Of a stretch of DNA of 64,000 nt, positions 8,501 through 16,921 are shown piece by piece. Origin of the DNA: Nonlabens sp. Its GTDB lineage: Bacteria; Bacteroidota; Bacteroidia; Flavobacteriales; Flavobacteriaceae. The translations under genes and the position numbers were made by a program. Each line of letters opens with the position of its first letter. Position 1 is the stretch's first letter. The stretch spans positions 1-64,000 of the forward strand of contig NZ_JAGYKG010000003.1 in NCBI RefSeq assembly GCF_018401815.1, in the 5' to 3' direction. The notes beneath the pieces are model-generated. The model was not told where the DNA came from. It worked only from the letters and a program-made list of their open reading frames with translations, and ran no database searches.

Positions 8501-9916
8501 TTATAAGGAACAATTGCTAGTAGCAACTATTTTTTGATTTTTTAAAGTAGTATTCTTAATGGCTCCATAACCACCCGCTACATTTACTACATTTTTAATT
8601 CCGTTAGCCTTTGCAATACTAGAAAATATTACGGACCTGTAGCCACCTGCACAATGGATGTGATAGGTGTTATCGGCATTTAATTTTTTTATTTCTTCAT
8701 GCACCGCACTCAAGGTATGCAGCGGCACACCACAAATATGCCCAGATTCATATTCACCTGGTTTGCGCGTATCTATAGGATTCTTTATAGAACCATCTTC
8801 TAAACCGTCTACAAAATCTTGTGCGCTACTATTTTTAATGGTCGAAACTTCCAACCCATTATTTTTCCAAGTGTCAAAACCACCTGATAAGTATCCTTGG
8901 GCATTATCATAACCTACACGTGCAAGTCGGGTCACCGCTTCTTTTTCTCTCCCTTCAGGGACCACTAGAATTATTTTTTGATCTATATTTTCAATTAAAG
9001 CACCTACCCATGGGGCAAACTGCCCATCCAGACCTATAAACCAAGAGCCTGGAATGGCACCTGCCGTAAATTCTTGTGGGGATCGCGTATCTAAGACCAA
9101 ATATTCAGGATCTTCTGCCAGCGTTTTAAAAGAAGCTAGTGGTATAGGAGTTACTCCTCTTGACATAACTTCGTCTATGCTGGAATTAATGCCTTTATTC
9201 ATCCAGACATTTTTAGGAAAGTAAGCTGGAGGAGCTTCTATACCGGTAGTGAGTTCTTGTATAAACTCTTCTTTACTTAAAGTAGTAGACAGTGCGTAAT
9301 TGGTCTTTTTTTGGTTGCCTAAGGAGTCACTGGTTTCTTTACTCATATTTTTACCACAAGCGCTACCTGCTCCATGAGCTGGATATACGGTAATGTGATC
9401 AGGTAAGGGCATGATCTCGTTTCTTAACGAATCGTATAAATGTGCTGCCAGATCTTGTGGGCTTAAGTCAGATTTTACAGCCAAATCTGGCCTACCTACG
9501 TCACCTATAAAAAGAGTATCACCTGTAAATAAGGCTTGCTCACCCCCCTTTTCATCCTTTAAAAGGTAACAAGAAGATTCCATGGTGTGGCCAGGAGTGT
9601 GTATTAATTGTAAGGAAACCTTACCGAGTTGAAATACTTGTAAGTGTTCCGCTTTCGCGAAAGCGTAACTTGTAACCGCATTGGGACCTATTACAATGGT
9701 AGCCCCAGTTTTATCTGCTAAATCTACATGTCCAGAAACAAAATCTGCATGGAAATGCGTAAGAAAAATATAGGTAATGGTCACGTCATCCTCCTTAGCA
9801 CGATCTATATATTGTTGCACCTCTCTCAGAGGGTCAATGATAGCAGCTTCTCCATTTGAGGCAATGTAATAGGTTCCTTGAGCAAGACATTGTGTGTAAT
9901 ATTGTTCTAGGATCAT
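8501..9916 (-). CDS. persulfide dioxygenase-rhodanese fusion (CstB-like)
   Basis: A 471-aa cytoplasmic protein with a metallo-beta-lactamase-fold persulfide dioxygenase (about 1-255) followed by two rhodanese domains (about 260-360 and 362-455). Metal ligands are visible: H54-x-H56-x-D58 in THFHADF, His110 in HTPGHTMES, Asp133 in FTGDTLFIGD and His181 in YPAHGAGS. The first rhodanese has VPEGRE where the active cysteine loop should be, so it is a pseudo-rhodanese; the second keeps Cys422 (IHCAGGYRS). This PDO-pseudoRhd-Rhd order is that of staphylococcal CstB, which oxidises persulfides to thiosulfate during sulfide detoxification. It heads an operon with two rhodaneses and kdsA. A copy of the iterated palindrome lies inside it and encodes AFAKA at residues 85-89. 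Confidence 0.92.
   Translation of the reverse strand: MILEQYYTQCLAQGTYYIASNGEAAIIDPLREVQQYIDRAKEDDVTITYIFLTHFHADFVSGHVDLADKTGATIVIGPNAVTSYAFAKAEHLQVFQLGKVSLQLIHTPGHTMESSCYLLKDEKGGEQALFTGDTLFIGDVGRPDLAVKSDLSPQDLAAHLYDSLRNEIMPLPDHITVYPAHGAGSACGKNMSKETSDSLGNQKKTNYALSTTLSKEEFIQELTTGIEAPPAYFPKNVWMNKGINSSIDEVMSRGVTPIPLASFKTLAEDPEYLVLDTRSPQEFTAGAIPGSWFIGLDGQFAPWVGALIENIDQKIILVVPEGREKEAVTRLARVGYDNAQGYLSGGFDTWKNNGLEVSTIKNSSAQDFVDGLEDGSIKNPIDTRKPGEYESGHICGVPLHTLSAVHEEIKKLNADNTYHIHCAGGYRSVIFSSIAKANGIKNVVNVAGGYGAIKNTTLKNQKIVATSNCSL
9651..9664. repeat. iterated palindrome, copy 2 (inside the persulfide dioxygenase gene)
   Basis: GCTTTCGCGAAAGC inside the coding sequence, read in the frame that encodes Ala-Phe-Ala-Lys-Ala. 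The location, a loop/helix between metal-binding motifs, may tolerate insertion. Confidence 0.9.
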
Positions 9917-10095
9917 GAAAATAATTTTATGCGAAAATACAATTTATAAATCTCAGAAATAAGAAAAGCTTATGGGTAGATGCCGAGTTTGTATAGAAAA
10001 TAGTGATAGTAATTTGCACCAGTAACCATCTGAGGCTATCTAGATAAAAGATTTTTTTAGCCTCTATTTTGAAATTCTAACATCAATGGATAGGA

Positions 10096-10794
10096 TCACT
10101 TAATACGGCATCCTATGGCCGTAGATCTAGTTTGCTTTATAGGTTCACCGCTAAGCAAGGCTTGTAACGCATTTTCAAGGTAGGTATTCTTGACCTCATT
10201 TGCATCTTGATACTTATCGTCAATTGCCCCTATATATTTTACAATAGGGTTCTTACCTTCTTTTTGAAGTAAGAACACATGAGGGGTTTTGGTAGCACCG
10301 TACTGTGGATAAATTTTTTGTCCAGCATCTAACAAATAGGGAAAAGTAAACCCCTTTTCTTTTGCTCTTACTTTCATAGCCTCAAAACTGTCAGTAGGGT
10401 ATTCTTTTGGGTTGTTAGGATTGATGGCGATAACCGGGTATCCTACATTTTTATATTTTTGGTCTATAGCTATGATTCGGTCTTCATAGGCCACACTGTA
10501 TGGGCAATGATTACAAGTGAAAATAATAACAAATCCTTTTGCATCCTTAAAGTCTTTAAGAGATGTGGTACTTCCATCTGTATTTTTTAAAGAAAAATCT
10601 GTAGCGGTATCACCTATATCGTATCCTTTTATAGTACTGATTTCTCGCGCTGCGCTTGCATTTTTTTTCTCTTTATAAGGTGCAGGTCTTTCGGCAAAAA
10701 GGTTGTTACGTTCTTTACCCTCTAGCATTCCAGAAAAAAATGAAATGGCAAGTCCACCTATTAAGAGGATCACTAATATTTTCAAGGTCTTCAT
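10096..10794 (-). CDS. membrane-anchored thioredoxin-fold (redoxin) protein
   Basis: A 232-aa AhpC/TSA-redoxin-like protein with an N-terminal hydrophobic segment (LKILVILLIGGLAISFF) that places the domain outside the cytoplasm. The core starts at GDTATDFSLKNTDG, and the redox site is FTCNHCPYS with Cys94 and Cys97, a CxxC like that of DUF899/resA-type oxidoreductases in Bacteroidota. A long spacer (residues 25-55) separates anchor and domain. Its ATG overlaps the end of the upstream TlpA-like gene by four bases (ATGA), so the two form a translationally coupled pair that may work as redox partners. Substrate unknown. Confidence 0.85.
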   Translation of the reverse strand: MKTLKILVILLIGGLAISFFSGMLEGKERNNLFAERPAPYKEKKNASAAREISTIKGYDIGDTATDFSLKNTDGSTTSLKDFKDAKGFVIIFTCNHCPYSVAYEDRIIAIDQKYKNVGYPVIAINPNNPKEYPTDSFEAMKVRAKEKGFTFPYLLDAGQKIYPQYGATKTPHVFLLQKEGKNPIVKYIGAIDDKYQDANEVKNTYLENALQALLSGEPIKQTRSTAIGCRIK

Positions 10795-11270
10795 AAAAAT
10801 TCATTTATGGCATCCTCCAATTCTTTATAGGTCAATGCTTTGTTGTAAAATTGTTTTTTGTCTTTAGAGATGATTAAAGTCACCGGTATAGCTCCGTCCC
10901 AGTGTTGGTCAACTATGGGGATCCACTCTGCTGCATAAGGATCGTCTAGAAGCAGTACCTGAGATCTTATTTGATTGTTTTCTAAAAAAGGTTGGACCTC
11001 ACTTGTTATATTTTTTGCATCGTCTAAAGAGATTAAAATGACCTCTACCTGATTCTTATAGGAAGCTCCTATTTTTTCAAAATAAGGCAATTCTTCCACA
11101 CAAGGGGCACACCAAGTAGCCCAAAAGTTGATCACTTTTATCTTTTCATTATCGGCAACAAGAGCTTGTTGTAATCCATTTTGATCTATAGCGACCGCCT
11201 TAGCAATAGGTCGTTGATCACAAGAAACCAAGCTAAGTATTAAAAAGGCGATAAGTAGATTCCATTTCAT
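10791..11270 (-). CDS. TlpA/ResA-like thioredoxin lipoprotein
   Basis: A 159-aa periplasmic thiol-disulfide oxidoreductase. The lipobox is LVSC with lipid Cys17, and the thioredoxin site is FWATWCAPC with Cys54 and Cys57. The cis-Pro region reads GAIPVTLIIS. Relatives reduce apocytochrome c or other periplasmic cysteines, and a di-haem peroxidase that needs cytochrome c maturation is encoded 5 kb away. It is the first gene of a two-gene operon. A near-ideal Bacteroidota promoter sits so close upstream that the transcript may begin at or next to the ATG. Confidence 0.88.
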   Translation of the reverse strand: MKWNLLIAFLILSLVSCDQRPIAKAVAIDQNGLQQALVADNEKIKVINFWATWCAPCVEELPYFEKIGASYKNQVEVILISLDDAKNITSEVQPFLENNQIRSQVLLLDDPYAAEWIPIVDQHWDGAIPVTLIISKDKKQFYNKALTYKELEDAINEFL

Positions 11271-11275
11271 TAGCT

Positions 11276-11304
11276 CAAATATAAGAGAGGAATCGCTGAC
11301 TCAA
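11276..11304 (-). promoter_or_regulatory. Bacteroidota-type promoter of the TlpA-like operon
   Basis: On the minus strand TTG (11304-11302), an 18-base spacer and TATATTTG (11283-11276) match the TTG-N17-19-TAnnTTTG consensus exactly. The -7 box ends 5 bases before the ATG at 11270, so transcription should start at about the start codon. Confidence 0.55.
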
Positions 11305-11371
11305 AAGGGTTTAACAAAAGTTGGCTCAGAATTTAAGAAACTATAACAAAAAACGTTGTGGCCAACTATTC

Positions 11372-11869
11372 TTATGAAGCAGGTAGGTTAGCTTTCATGC
11401 GTTCAACTATCTTATAGGCAGCCGGGCAAATGGAAGTGTTTGTCACAGTAAGTGTTCCTATTTGATAAATTTTTCTTCGGTCGGTATGTGGGTATTCTCT
11501 ACAGGCTTTAGGTCTCACTTCGTATATAGAACAATAATTATCTGTTCCTAGAAAATGACAAGGTGTTTGCTGTAATACATAGTCTTGGTCTTCATCAACC
11601 TTTAAAAACTGATCAATAAAATCACTAGGCTTCATTCTAAAATGCTTGGAAATTCTGTTGATGTCTATATTGGTAAATAGAGGCCCTGTAGTCTTGCAAC
11701 AATTGGCACAAGTAAGACAGTCTACTTCTTCAAAAACTTCATTGTGAATTTCTTGAACGGCAGCGTCAAGTCCTTTTGGTTTTTTCTTGCGCAGTTTTTT
11801 AAAAAAGTCGGTGTTTTCTTTTTTCTTTTGTTGTGCGAGTTGAGGAAGTTGTTGGAGGAAGTCTTCCAT
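11372..11869 (-). CDS. YkgJ-type cysteine cluster (CxxCxxCC) protein
   Basis: A 165-aa cytoplasmic protein of the YkgJ/UPF0153 family, thought to bind zinc or an iron-sulfur cluster. The N-terminal cysteine group is CLTCANCC and a second group follows (CHFLGTDNYCSIYEVRPKAC), with another Cys in TSICPAAY. The family's RPKACREYP motif is complete. The N-terminal ~40 residues are highly charged (QQKKKENTDFFKKLRKKKPKG), possibly a nucleic-acid-binding tail. Function of the family is not established. It appears monocistronic. Confidence 0.85.
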   Translation of the reverse strand: MEDFLQQLPQLAQQKKKENTDFFKKLRKKKPKGLDAAVQEIHNEVFEEVDCLTCANCCKTTGPLFTNIDINRISKHFRMKPSDFIDQFLKVDEDQDYVLQQTPCHFLGTDNYCSIYEVRPKACREYPHTDRRKIYQIGTLTVTNTSICPAAYKIVERMKANLPAS

Positions 11870-12303
11870 AAGTGCTGCTGTTTTTATTTTAATGAACTCC
11901 TCATTAAGTGGAGCAATTCTTTAGAGCAAGCACTTAATTATAGGAATAAAAAAAGAAGTGTGTTGCTTTGAAAAAATCTAAGATACTATCTATTTGCCAT
12001 ACTGTTAGCTCAGAGGGCAAGGAATGCAATGATCAGGTGGAATAAAATCAAAATTCTGGAATCACCTTAATATAAATAGCTGTTCCGTAGCTTCTATATA
12101 AGGGTCTACCTACTGGAATAAGCTCTAGTTAGAACCGATCGCTCAGCTCACCTTAAAAAAAATTATCATCACTTTTAGATTACTAAGAATCCATAAGTTT
12201 AGAATGCGTGATAACCGAATCCTCCTGCATAGAACAATAACGCTTGGGTTTTTTATACGATCTCACTTTCGCGAAAGCAGCTTTCTAAATATTACTTATA
12301 GGA
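11870..12303. other. 434-bp intergenic region with palindrome copy 3
   Basis: Between two minus-strand genes. It contains one iterated palindrome (12266-12278) and otherwise no supported gene, terminator or RNA. The weak plus-strand frame ending near 11971 runs antisense to the cysteine-cluster gene and has no family features. Confidence 0.5.
12266..12278. repeat. iterated palindrome, copy 3 (A variant)
   Basis: CTTTCGCGAAAGC preceded by A instead of G, so the palindrome core is 12 bp. It lies 26 bases downstream of folD on the minus strand. Confidence 0.85.
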
Positions 12304-13191
12304 TTATTTTGCAGCCGCTCTATGACGTTCTCTAGCTAACAAGGTGTTCTTAAGCAGCATGGCAATGGTCATAGGACCAACGCCGCCTGGAACAGGAGTG
12401 ATGTAACTTGCCTTTTTAGAAACATGTTCAAAATCTACATCACCAGTGATGTAATAACCTCGTTCTCGAGATTCATCAGGTACACGAGTGATTCCTACAT
12501 CTATAATAACCACATCGTCTTTCACCATTTCAGCCTTTAGGAATCCTGGAACTCCAAGAGCAGTAATAATAATGTCAGCTTGAGAAGTGATTTGAGTTAT
12601 ATTCTTGGTATGACTGTGAGTAAGTGTTACTGTTGAGTTTCCAGGAAATCCTTTTCTTCCCATCAATATACTCATAGGTCTTCCAACAATGTGAGATCTT
12701 CCAATAACAACCGTATGTTTCCCTTGAGTTTCCACACCATAACGATCCAATAATTCCAGTATTCCAAAAGGTGTAGCAGGGATAAAGGTGCTCATATCTA
12801 GCGCCATTCTACCAAAGTTAGTAGGGTGGAAGCCGTCCACATCTTTATCTGGGTCTACGGCCATCAAGACTTTTTGGGTGTCAATTTGTTTAGGTAAGGG
12901 CAACTGAACAATAAACCCATCTATTTCTGGGTTATCATTGAGTTGTTTGATTTCTTTAAGAAGTTCGGTCTCGCTGGTGGTATTAGGTAAGCGTACCATG
13001 GTGCTTTCAAATCCTACACGTTCACAAGCGCGTACTTTAGAACCTACATAAGTAAGGCTTGCGCCGTCATTCCCTACGATTACTGCTGCAAGATGAGGTA
13101 CTTTTTCCCCATTAGCTTTCATTTCTTGAACGATCTCAGTGATTTCGTTCTTAATGTCATTACTGGTTTTTTTTCCGTCGAGAATAATCAT
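12304..13191 (-). CDS. folD: bifunctional methylenetetrahydrofolate dehydrogenase/cyclohydrolase
   Basis: A 295-aa cytoplasmic enzyme that oxidises 5,10-methylene-THF to methenyl-THF with NADP+ and hydrolyses it to 10-formyl-THF, feeding purine and formyl-Met-tRNA synthesis. Diagnostic stretches are VGNDGASLTYVGSK, GFIVQLPLP, DPDKDVDGFHP, the nucleotide-binding VVIGRSHIVGRPMS and the C-terminal TPVPGGVGPMTIAML. The length is standard. It lies 193 bases downstream of ffh on the same strand and may be read from its own promoter. Identification is firm. Confidence 0.97.
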   Translation of the reverse strand: MIILDGKKTSNDIKNEITEIVQEMKANGEKVPHLAAVIVGNDGASLTYVGSKVRACERVGFESTMVRLPNTTSETELLKEIKQLNDNPEIDGFIVQLPLPKQIDTQKVLMAVDPDKDVDGFHPTNFGRMALDMSTFIPATPFGILELLDRYGVETQGKHTVVIGRSHIVGRPMSILMGRKGFPGNSTVTLTHSHTKNITQITSQADIIITALGVPGFLKAEMVKDDVVIIDVGITRVPDESRERGYYITGDVDFEHVSKKASYITPVPGGVGPMTIAMLLKNTLLARERHRAAAK

Positions 13192-13384
13192 AGTTATGCG
13201 TAATGGTTAATGCGGTTGTAAAATTCACCAATAACTAGTGAATTAAAAACTTTAGAGACCCACACTTATTACCTATTTGTTAACGATAAGGTTTGCGAGG
13301 TGTTCCATAGTGATCTAACAATACTTCCTAAGCGTTGTCTTAGGATGTGTTAGTTTAAAATGTATTCCAAAAACAGGTAATGAA

Positions 13385-14713
13385 TTATTTCATATTACCC
13401 AAAGCACTCATCATGGCTTTTCCTTTACCACCTTGCATCATCTTCATCATTTTGCTCATCTGGTTAAATTGTTTCAGCAGTTGGTTGACTTCAGTTACAG
13501 AAGTACCACTACCTTTTGCAATACGCTTTTTACGAGAGCCGTTTATTACTTGAGGTTGCGTGCGTTCTTCCATAGTCATGGAGTGTATAATGGCTTCGAT
13601 ACCTTTAAAGGCGTCATCGTCTATATCCACATCTTTGAGCATTTTTCCTGCACCAGGAATCATACCCATAAGATCTTTCATATTACCCATTTTTTTAATT
13701 TGCTGAATCTGAGAAAGAAAGTCGTCAAAACCGAATTGGTTCTTTGCAATCTTTTTACTCAGCTTTCTTGCCTCTTCCTCATCAAATTGTTCTTGTGCGC
13801 GTTCTACCAGAGAGACTACATCTCCCATTCCTAGAATACGGTCTGCCATACGTTCTGGATAGAAAACATCGATGGCTTCCATCTTTTCTCCAGTACCTAT
13901 AAATTTAATAGGCTTATCTACCACAGATTTGATCGATAAGGCAGCACCACCACGGGTATCACCATCTAGTTTTGTAAGAACAACACCGTCAAAATTTAAA
14001 ATATCATTAAAAGCCTTTGCCGTATTCACAGCATCTTGACCGGTCATGGAATCTACTACAAAAAGGGTTTCCTGAGGTTGAATTGCTGCGTGGACATCTG
14101 CAATTTCCTTCATCATTTGTTCATCTACCGCAAGACGACCAGCGGTATCAATAATCACGGCATTAAAACCCTTTTCTTTTGCGTAGGCAATTGCGGCTTG
14201 GGAGATCTTTACTGGATTCTTCTCTTCGCGATTAGAAAACACTTCAACTCCTATAAGTTCTCCTACTACGTGCAATTGATCTATTGCCGCAGGGCGATAA
14301 ATATCACAAGCTACTAAAAGTGTTTTTTTGCTCTTTTTAGTCTTTAAGTAATTGGCTAGTTTACCAGAAAAAGTAGTTTTACCAGATCCTTGAAGACCAG
14401 ACATTAGAATTACGCTAGGGTTACCACTAAGATTGATACCAGCGGCATCCCCTCCCATCAGGGCTGTAAGCTCATCTTTTACGATTTTGGTAAGAAGTTG
14501 GCCGGGTTTTAGTGTGGTGAGTACACCCTGACCTAGTGCTTTTTCTTTTGCACGAGCTGTAAAATCTTTGGCGATTTTATAGTTCACATCGGCATCTACA
14601 AGAGCGCGACGTATTTCTTTAAGAGTATCTGCAACATTTACCTCGGTAATGCTGCCGTATCCCTTAAGGACGTGCATGGCTTTATCGAGCTTGTCAGTTA
14701 AATTATCAAACAT
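13385..14713 (-). CDS. ffh: signal recognition particle protein Ffh (SRP54)
   Basis: A 442-aa cytoplasmic GTPase that binds SRP RNA and hydrophobic signal sequences and delivers ribosomes to FtsY. The N domain covers about residues 1-95. The G domain has P-loop GLQGSGKTT (106-114), DTAGR (189-193) and TKLDGD (247-252). The Met-rich M domain covers about 320-442 and ends in a cluster QMSKMMKMMQGGKGKAMM. Length and order are normal. A TAnnTTTG box lies about 27 bases upstream of the ATG. The 133-aa plus-strand frame at 13433-13834 is antisense to the M domain and is not a gene. Confidence 0.98.
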   Translation of the reverse strand: MFDNLTDKLDKAMHVLKGYGSITEVNVADTLKEIRRALVDADVNYKIAKDFTARAKEKALGQGVLTTLKPGQLLTKIVKDELTALMGGDAAGINLSGNPSVILMSGLQGSGKTTFSGKLANYLKTKKSKKTLLVACDIYRPAAIDQLHVVGELIGVEVFSNREEKNPVKISQAAIAYAKEKGFNAVIIDTAGRLAVDEQMMKEIADVHAAIQPQETLFVVDSMTGQDAVNTAKAFNDILNFDGVVLTKLDGDTRGGAALSIKSVVDKPIKFIGTGEKMEAIDVFYPERMADRILGMGDVVSLVERAQEQFDEEEARKLSKKIAKNQFGFDDFLSQIQQIKKMGNMKDLMGMIPGAGKMLKDVDIDDDAFKGIEAIIHSMTMEERTQPQVINGSRKKRIAKGSGTSVTEVNQLLKQFNQMSKMMKMMQGGKGKAMMSALGNMK

Positions 14714-14739
14714 ATTTTTAACTCATTTTTTGAAGATTG

Positions 14740-14770
14740 CAAAGATAGTATTTCAAGGGTTGATCTTCAA
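14740..14770 (-). promoter_or_regulatory. probable ffh promoter
   Basis: The minus strand has TTG (14770-14768), a 20-base spacer and TATCTTTG (14747-14740), an exact -7 box with a spacer one base longer than usual. The predicted transcript start leaves a leader of about 20 bases. Confidence 0.45.
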
Positions 14771-14850
14771 GGTTTTCATTTGGTTTGTGAAGTTGGTTAA
14801 GATCTCACATTTACGATGTGAATAGCAAGTACTAACTTCTTTAAGTGTTC

Positions 14851-14866
14851 CGCTTTCGCGAAAGCG
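14851..14866. repeat. iterated palindrome, copy 4
   Basis: CGCTTTCGCGAAAGCG in the gap between ffh and blh, 23 bases beyond the blh stop on the minus strand. It could act as a weak hairpin at the 3' end of the blh transcript. Confidence 0.9.
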
Positions 14867-14888
14867 AACTAACAACAAAGCTTATAAC

Positions 14889-15776
14889 TTATTTTTTGTG
14901 CAATTGATTCATTACAAACACATGGGGGAAGGTAATGCCGCCCAAAAATGCAATAATGGTAGAAAGGAAGAGGCTGGTGTAGTCTTTTAAAAAATAATAA
15001 AGCAGTGCTAAAAACACTAAAGCACCAACCCAATAAACTAAGGAATTCAGCAGGTATTCTTTAAGCGTTGCTATAGTAACTTTTCCATTTAAGAAAACAA
15101 TTTGATTGTAAATGGAGGGTATGCTGTGCCATAAAATAAAGTAAATGGCAAAACCCATAAGTAAACTTGCTGTTTGAAATAAAACGTAAAGTATAAAAAG
15201 GTAAAACAGTTCTCTACTTATCATACTCCATGACAAGGCCTTTAAAACTTTCTGTGAGCTGATAATCATTATGGTCGCCGAGACTATAAAAGGGTACAAT
15301 AAGTAATTGAAGGTAATCTCTGTTTTTAAGAGGTCATTAATAATAAGGACACTTTCGGTATGATGGATAATTAATAAGGTAAGGATGATGTTAAACCCAT
15401 AAGAAGTTAAAAATAGATGGTACACCCATGAAGAGGCGATCTTATATCTTTCAAAATGTTCTTGTCCAAAATGATAACCGCTTATTAAAATAAATAGGAA
15501 TAAAATGACTTCTGGAATGATAAAAAACAAGGTAAAACCAGTCAAAACTATTACTGCGTAGATCAAATTAAAAGAAAAAAGCTTTTTTTTTGTAATTTTT
15601 TTTTGGTTAAAAAAAATTTTAAGATCATTGGCTCCATGGCCTACGCCAATGGTCAAAATTAAAAAATATCCAAGCGCAAACTCCACATTATCAGGTATTT
15701 GAATAGAGCACCATAAGGCGAAAAAACTAAGTACCATGATGATGTTATAGAGCTGGAATTTCATAGGCATGAACAT
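14889..15776 (-). CDS. blh: Brp/Blh-family beta-carotene 15,15'-dioxygenase
   Basis: A 295-aa integral membrane protein with about eight hydrophobic helices. The Blh family cleaves beta-carotene into two retinal molecules, the chromophore of proteorhodopsin. Conserved histidines expected to bind iron are visible: His47 in GVGHGANDLKIF, His102 and His107 in YHFGQEHFER, His217 in LWHSIP and His285 in FPHVFVMN. The gene is divergent from proteorhodopsin with 80 bases between starts, the usual arrangement in flavobacteria. The start is uncertain: Met codons 1, 3 and 5 are all possible. No crt genes for beta-carotene occur in this window. Confidence 0.93.
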   Translation of the reverse strand: MFMPMKFQLYNIIMVLSFFALWCSIQIPDNVEFALGYFLILTIGVGHGANDLKIFFNQKKITKKKLFSFNLIYAVIVLTGFTLFFIIPEVILFLFILISGYHFGQEHFERYKIASSWVYHLFLTSYGFNIILTLLIIHHTESVLIINDLLKTEITFNYLLYPFIVSATIMIISSQKVLKALSWSMISRELFYLFILYVLFQTASLLMGFAIYFILWHSIPSIYNQIVFLNGKVTIATLKEYLLNSLVYWVGALVFLALLYYFLKDYTSLFLSTIIAFLGGITFPHVFVMNQLHKK

Positions 15777-15792
15777 TTGTTTAATATTAACA

Positions 15793-15819
15793 TTGTAAAG
15801 TTAAACAATATTAATTCTG
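15793..15819 (+). promoter_or_regulatory. possible proteorhodopsin promoter
   Basis: TTG (15793-15795), a 16-base spacer and TAATTCTG (15812-15819), one mismatch from TAnnTTTG. The predicted leader is about 30 bases. The 80-base divergent region leaves little choice, but the match is imperfect. Confidence 0.3.
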
Positions 15820-15856
15820 TTTTTGTATATTTACTGGAATATATAAACCAAATATT

Positions 15857-16588
15857 ATGACTAAATTACTTTTAAATCTTGAGGTAGCTAAATTGGCTGC
15901 TGATGATTATGTAGGATTTACATTCTTCGTAGGATGTATGGCTATGATGGCAGCTAGTGCCTTCTTTTTCTTATCCATGAGCAGTTTTGACAAGAAGTGG
16001 CGAACTTCTATCCTGGTTTCTGGATTAATTACCTTTATTGCAGCAGTGCATTATTGGTACATGCGCGATTACTGGGCTAGTTTTGCAGAGTCACCAGTAT
16101 TCTTTAGATACGTTGACTGGGTACTTACTGTTCCGTTGATGTGTGTTGAATTTTATTTAATTTTAAAAGTTGCAGGAGCAAAGAAGTCTCTAATGTGGAG
16201 ACTTATTTTCCTTTCTGTAGTGATGTTAGTTACAGGTTACCTAGGTGAAGCTGTAGATCGCGATAACGCATGGTTATGGGGTCTTGTTTCAGGTATAGCG
16301 TACTTTGTAATTGTTTATGACATCTGGTTCGGTCAAGCAAAGAAATTAGCTGTTGCTGCTGGCGGGGAAGTACTTGCCGCTCACAAAACACTTTGCTGGT
16401 TTGTACTAGTAGGATGGGCAATTTACCCAATTGGGTATATGGCTGGAACTCCAGGATGGTATGAGCCTATCTTTGGTGGATTTGACCTAGATATTGTTTA
16501 CAACATCGGTGATGCTATCAACAAAATTGGTTTTGGACTAGTAGTTTACAACCTTGCTGTATTAGCTTCTAAGAAATCAGAAGCATAA
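15857..16588 (+). CDS. proteorhodopsin, green-absorbing DTE-type proton pump
   Basis: A 243-aa seven-helix retinal protein. The proton acceptor Asp87 (position 97 in gamma-proteobacterial numbering), Thr91 (101) and donor Glu98 (108) form the DTE motif in RYVDWVLTVPLMCVEFY. His65 (75) is present, and the retinal Schiff-base lysine is Lys223 in NKIGFGLVVYN. The spectral-tuning position 105 is Met95, the residue usual in green-absorbing Bacteroidota pumps. All residues for light-driven outward H+ transport are intact; the NQ sodium-pump motif is absent. It is monocistronic, ends in a strong terminator and is divergent from blh, which makes retinal. Likely role: extra proton-motive force when carbon is limiting. 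Confidence 0.97.
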   Translation: MTKLLLNLEVAKLAADDYVGFTFFVGCMAMMAASAFFFLSMSSFDKKWRTSILVSGLITFIAAVHYWYMRDYWASFAESPVFFRYVDWVLTVPLMCVEFYLILKVAGAKKSLMWRLIFLSVVMLVTGYLGEAVDRDNAWLWGLVSGIAYFVIVYDIWFGQAKKLAVAAGGEVLAAHKTLCWFVLVGWAIYPIGYMAGTPGWYEPIFGGFDLDIVYNIGDAINKIGFGLVVYNLAVLASKKSEA

Positions 16589-16613
16589 TACTTACCGACC
16601 ATTAACTAATTAT

Positions 16614-16642
16614 AAATGGCTCCTTTAACGGGAGCCATTTTT
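16614..16642 (+). terminator. proteorhodopsin terminator
   Basis: AAATGGCTCC (16614-16623) pairs with GGGAGCCATTT (16630-16640) around a short loop and is followed by T residues. It lies 26 bases past the stop. Confidence 0.85.
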
Positions 16643-16868
16643 TATGTGTTTTATTCAAGCTAATTGCTGTAATGGCAATTGTATAAATGGGGTTAGGGGA
16701 GGACTAGGAAGCTTTAGAAGGTATTGTGAAACATACCCTCTTTAGTCCACTAGATCTCCAAAGCATTGCTTAGATCTCTTTGATCAGAGTTATTTCTTGC
16801 GGTAATACCGGTTGTTAGGCTATACTATTACTGGTTATAAATGACAACCTAAACATGCCAATATAAAA
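16643..16868. other. intergenic region between two convergent terminators
   Basis: About 225 bases between the proteorhodopsin terminator and the FKBP terminator. No gene, repeat or RNA fold is recognisable. Confidence 0.4.
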
Positions 16869-16900
16869 AAAGCCCATCGAGATGTTACTCGATGGGCTTT
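16869..16900 (-). terminator. FKBP gene terminator
   Basis: A perfect 13-bp stem, AAAGCCCATCGAG (16869-16881) with its complement at 16888-16900, and a 6-base loop. A T-rich run follows on the minus strand. It lies 21 bases beyond the stop at 16922. Confidence 0.85.
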
Positions 16901-16921
16901 ATTACATCTAGGCAGTAGGGA

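Noticed and set aside
13433..13834. 133-aa plus-strand frame
   Set aside because: It is exactly antisense to the Met-rich M domain of ffh; Cys/His/Phe-rich composition is typical of a shadow frame.
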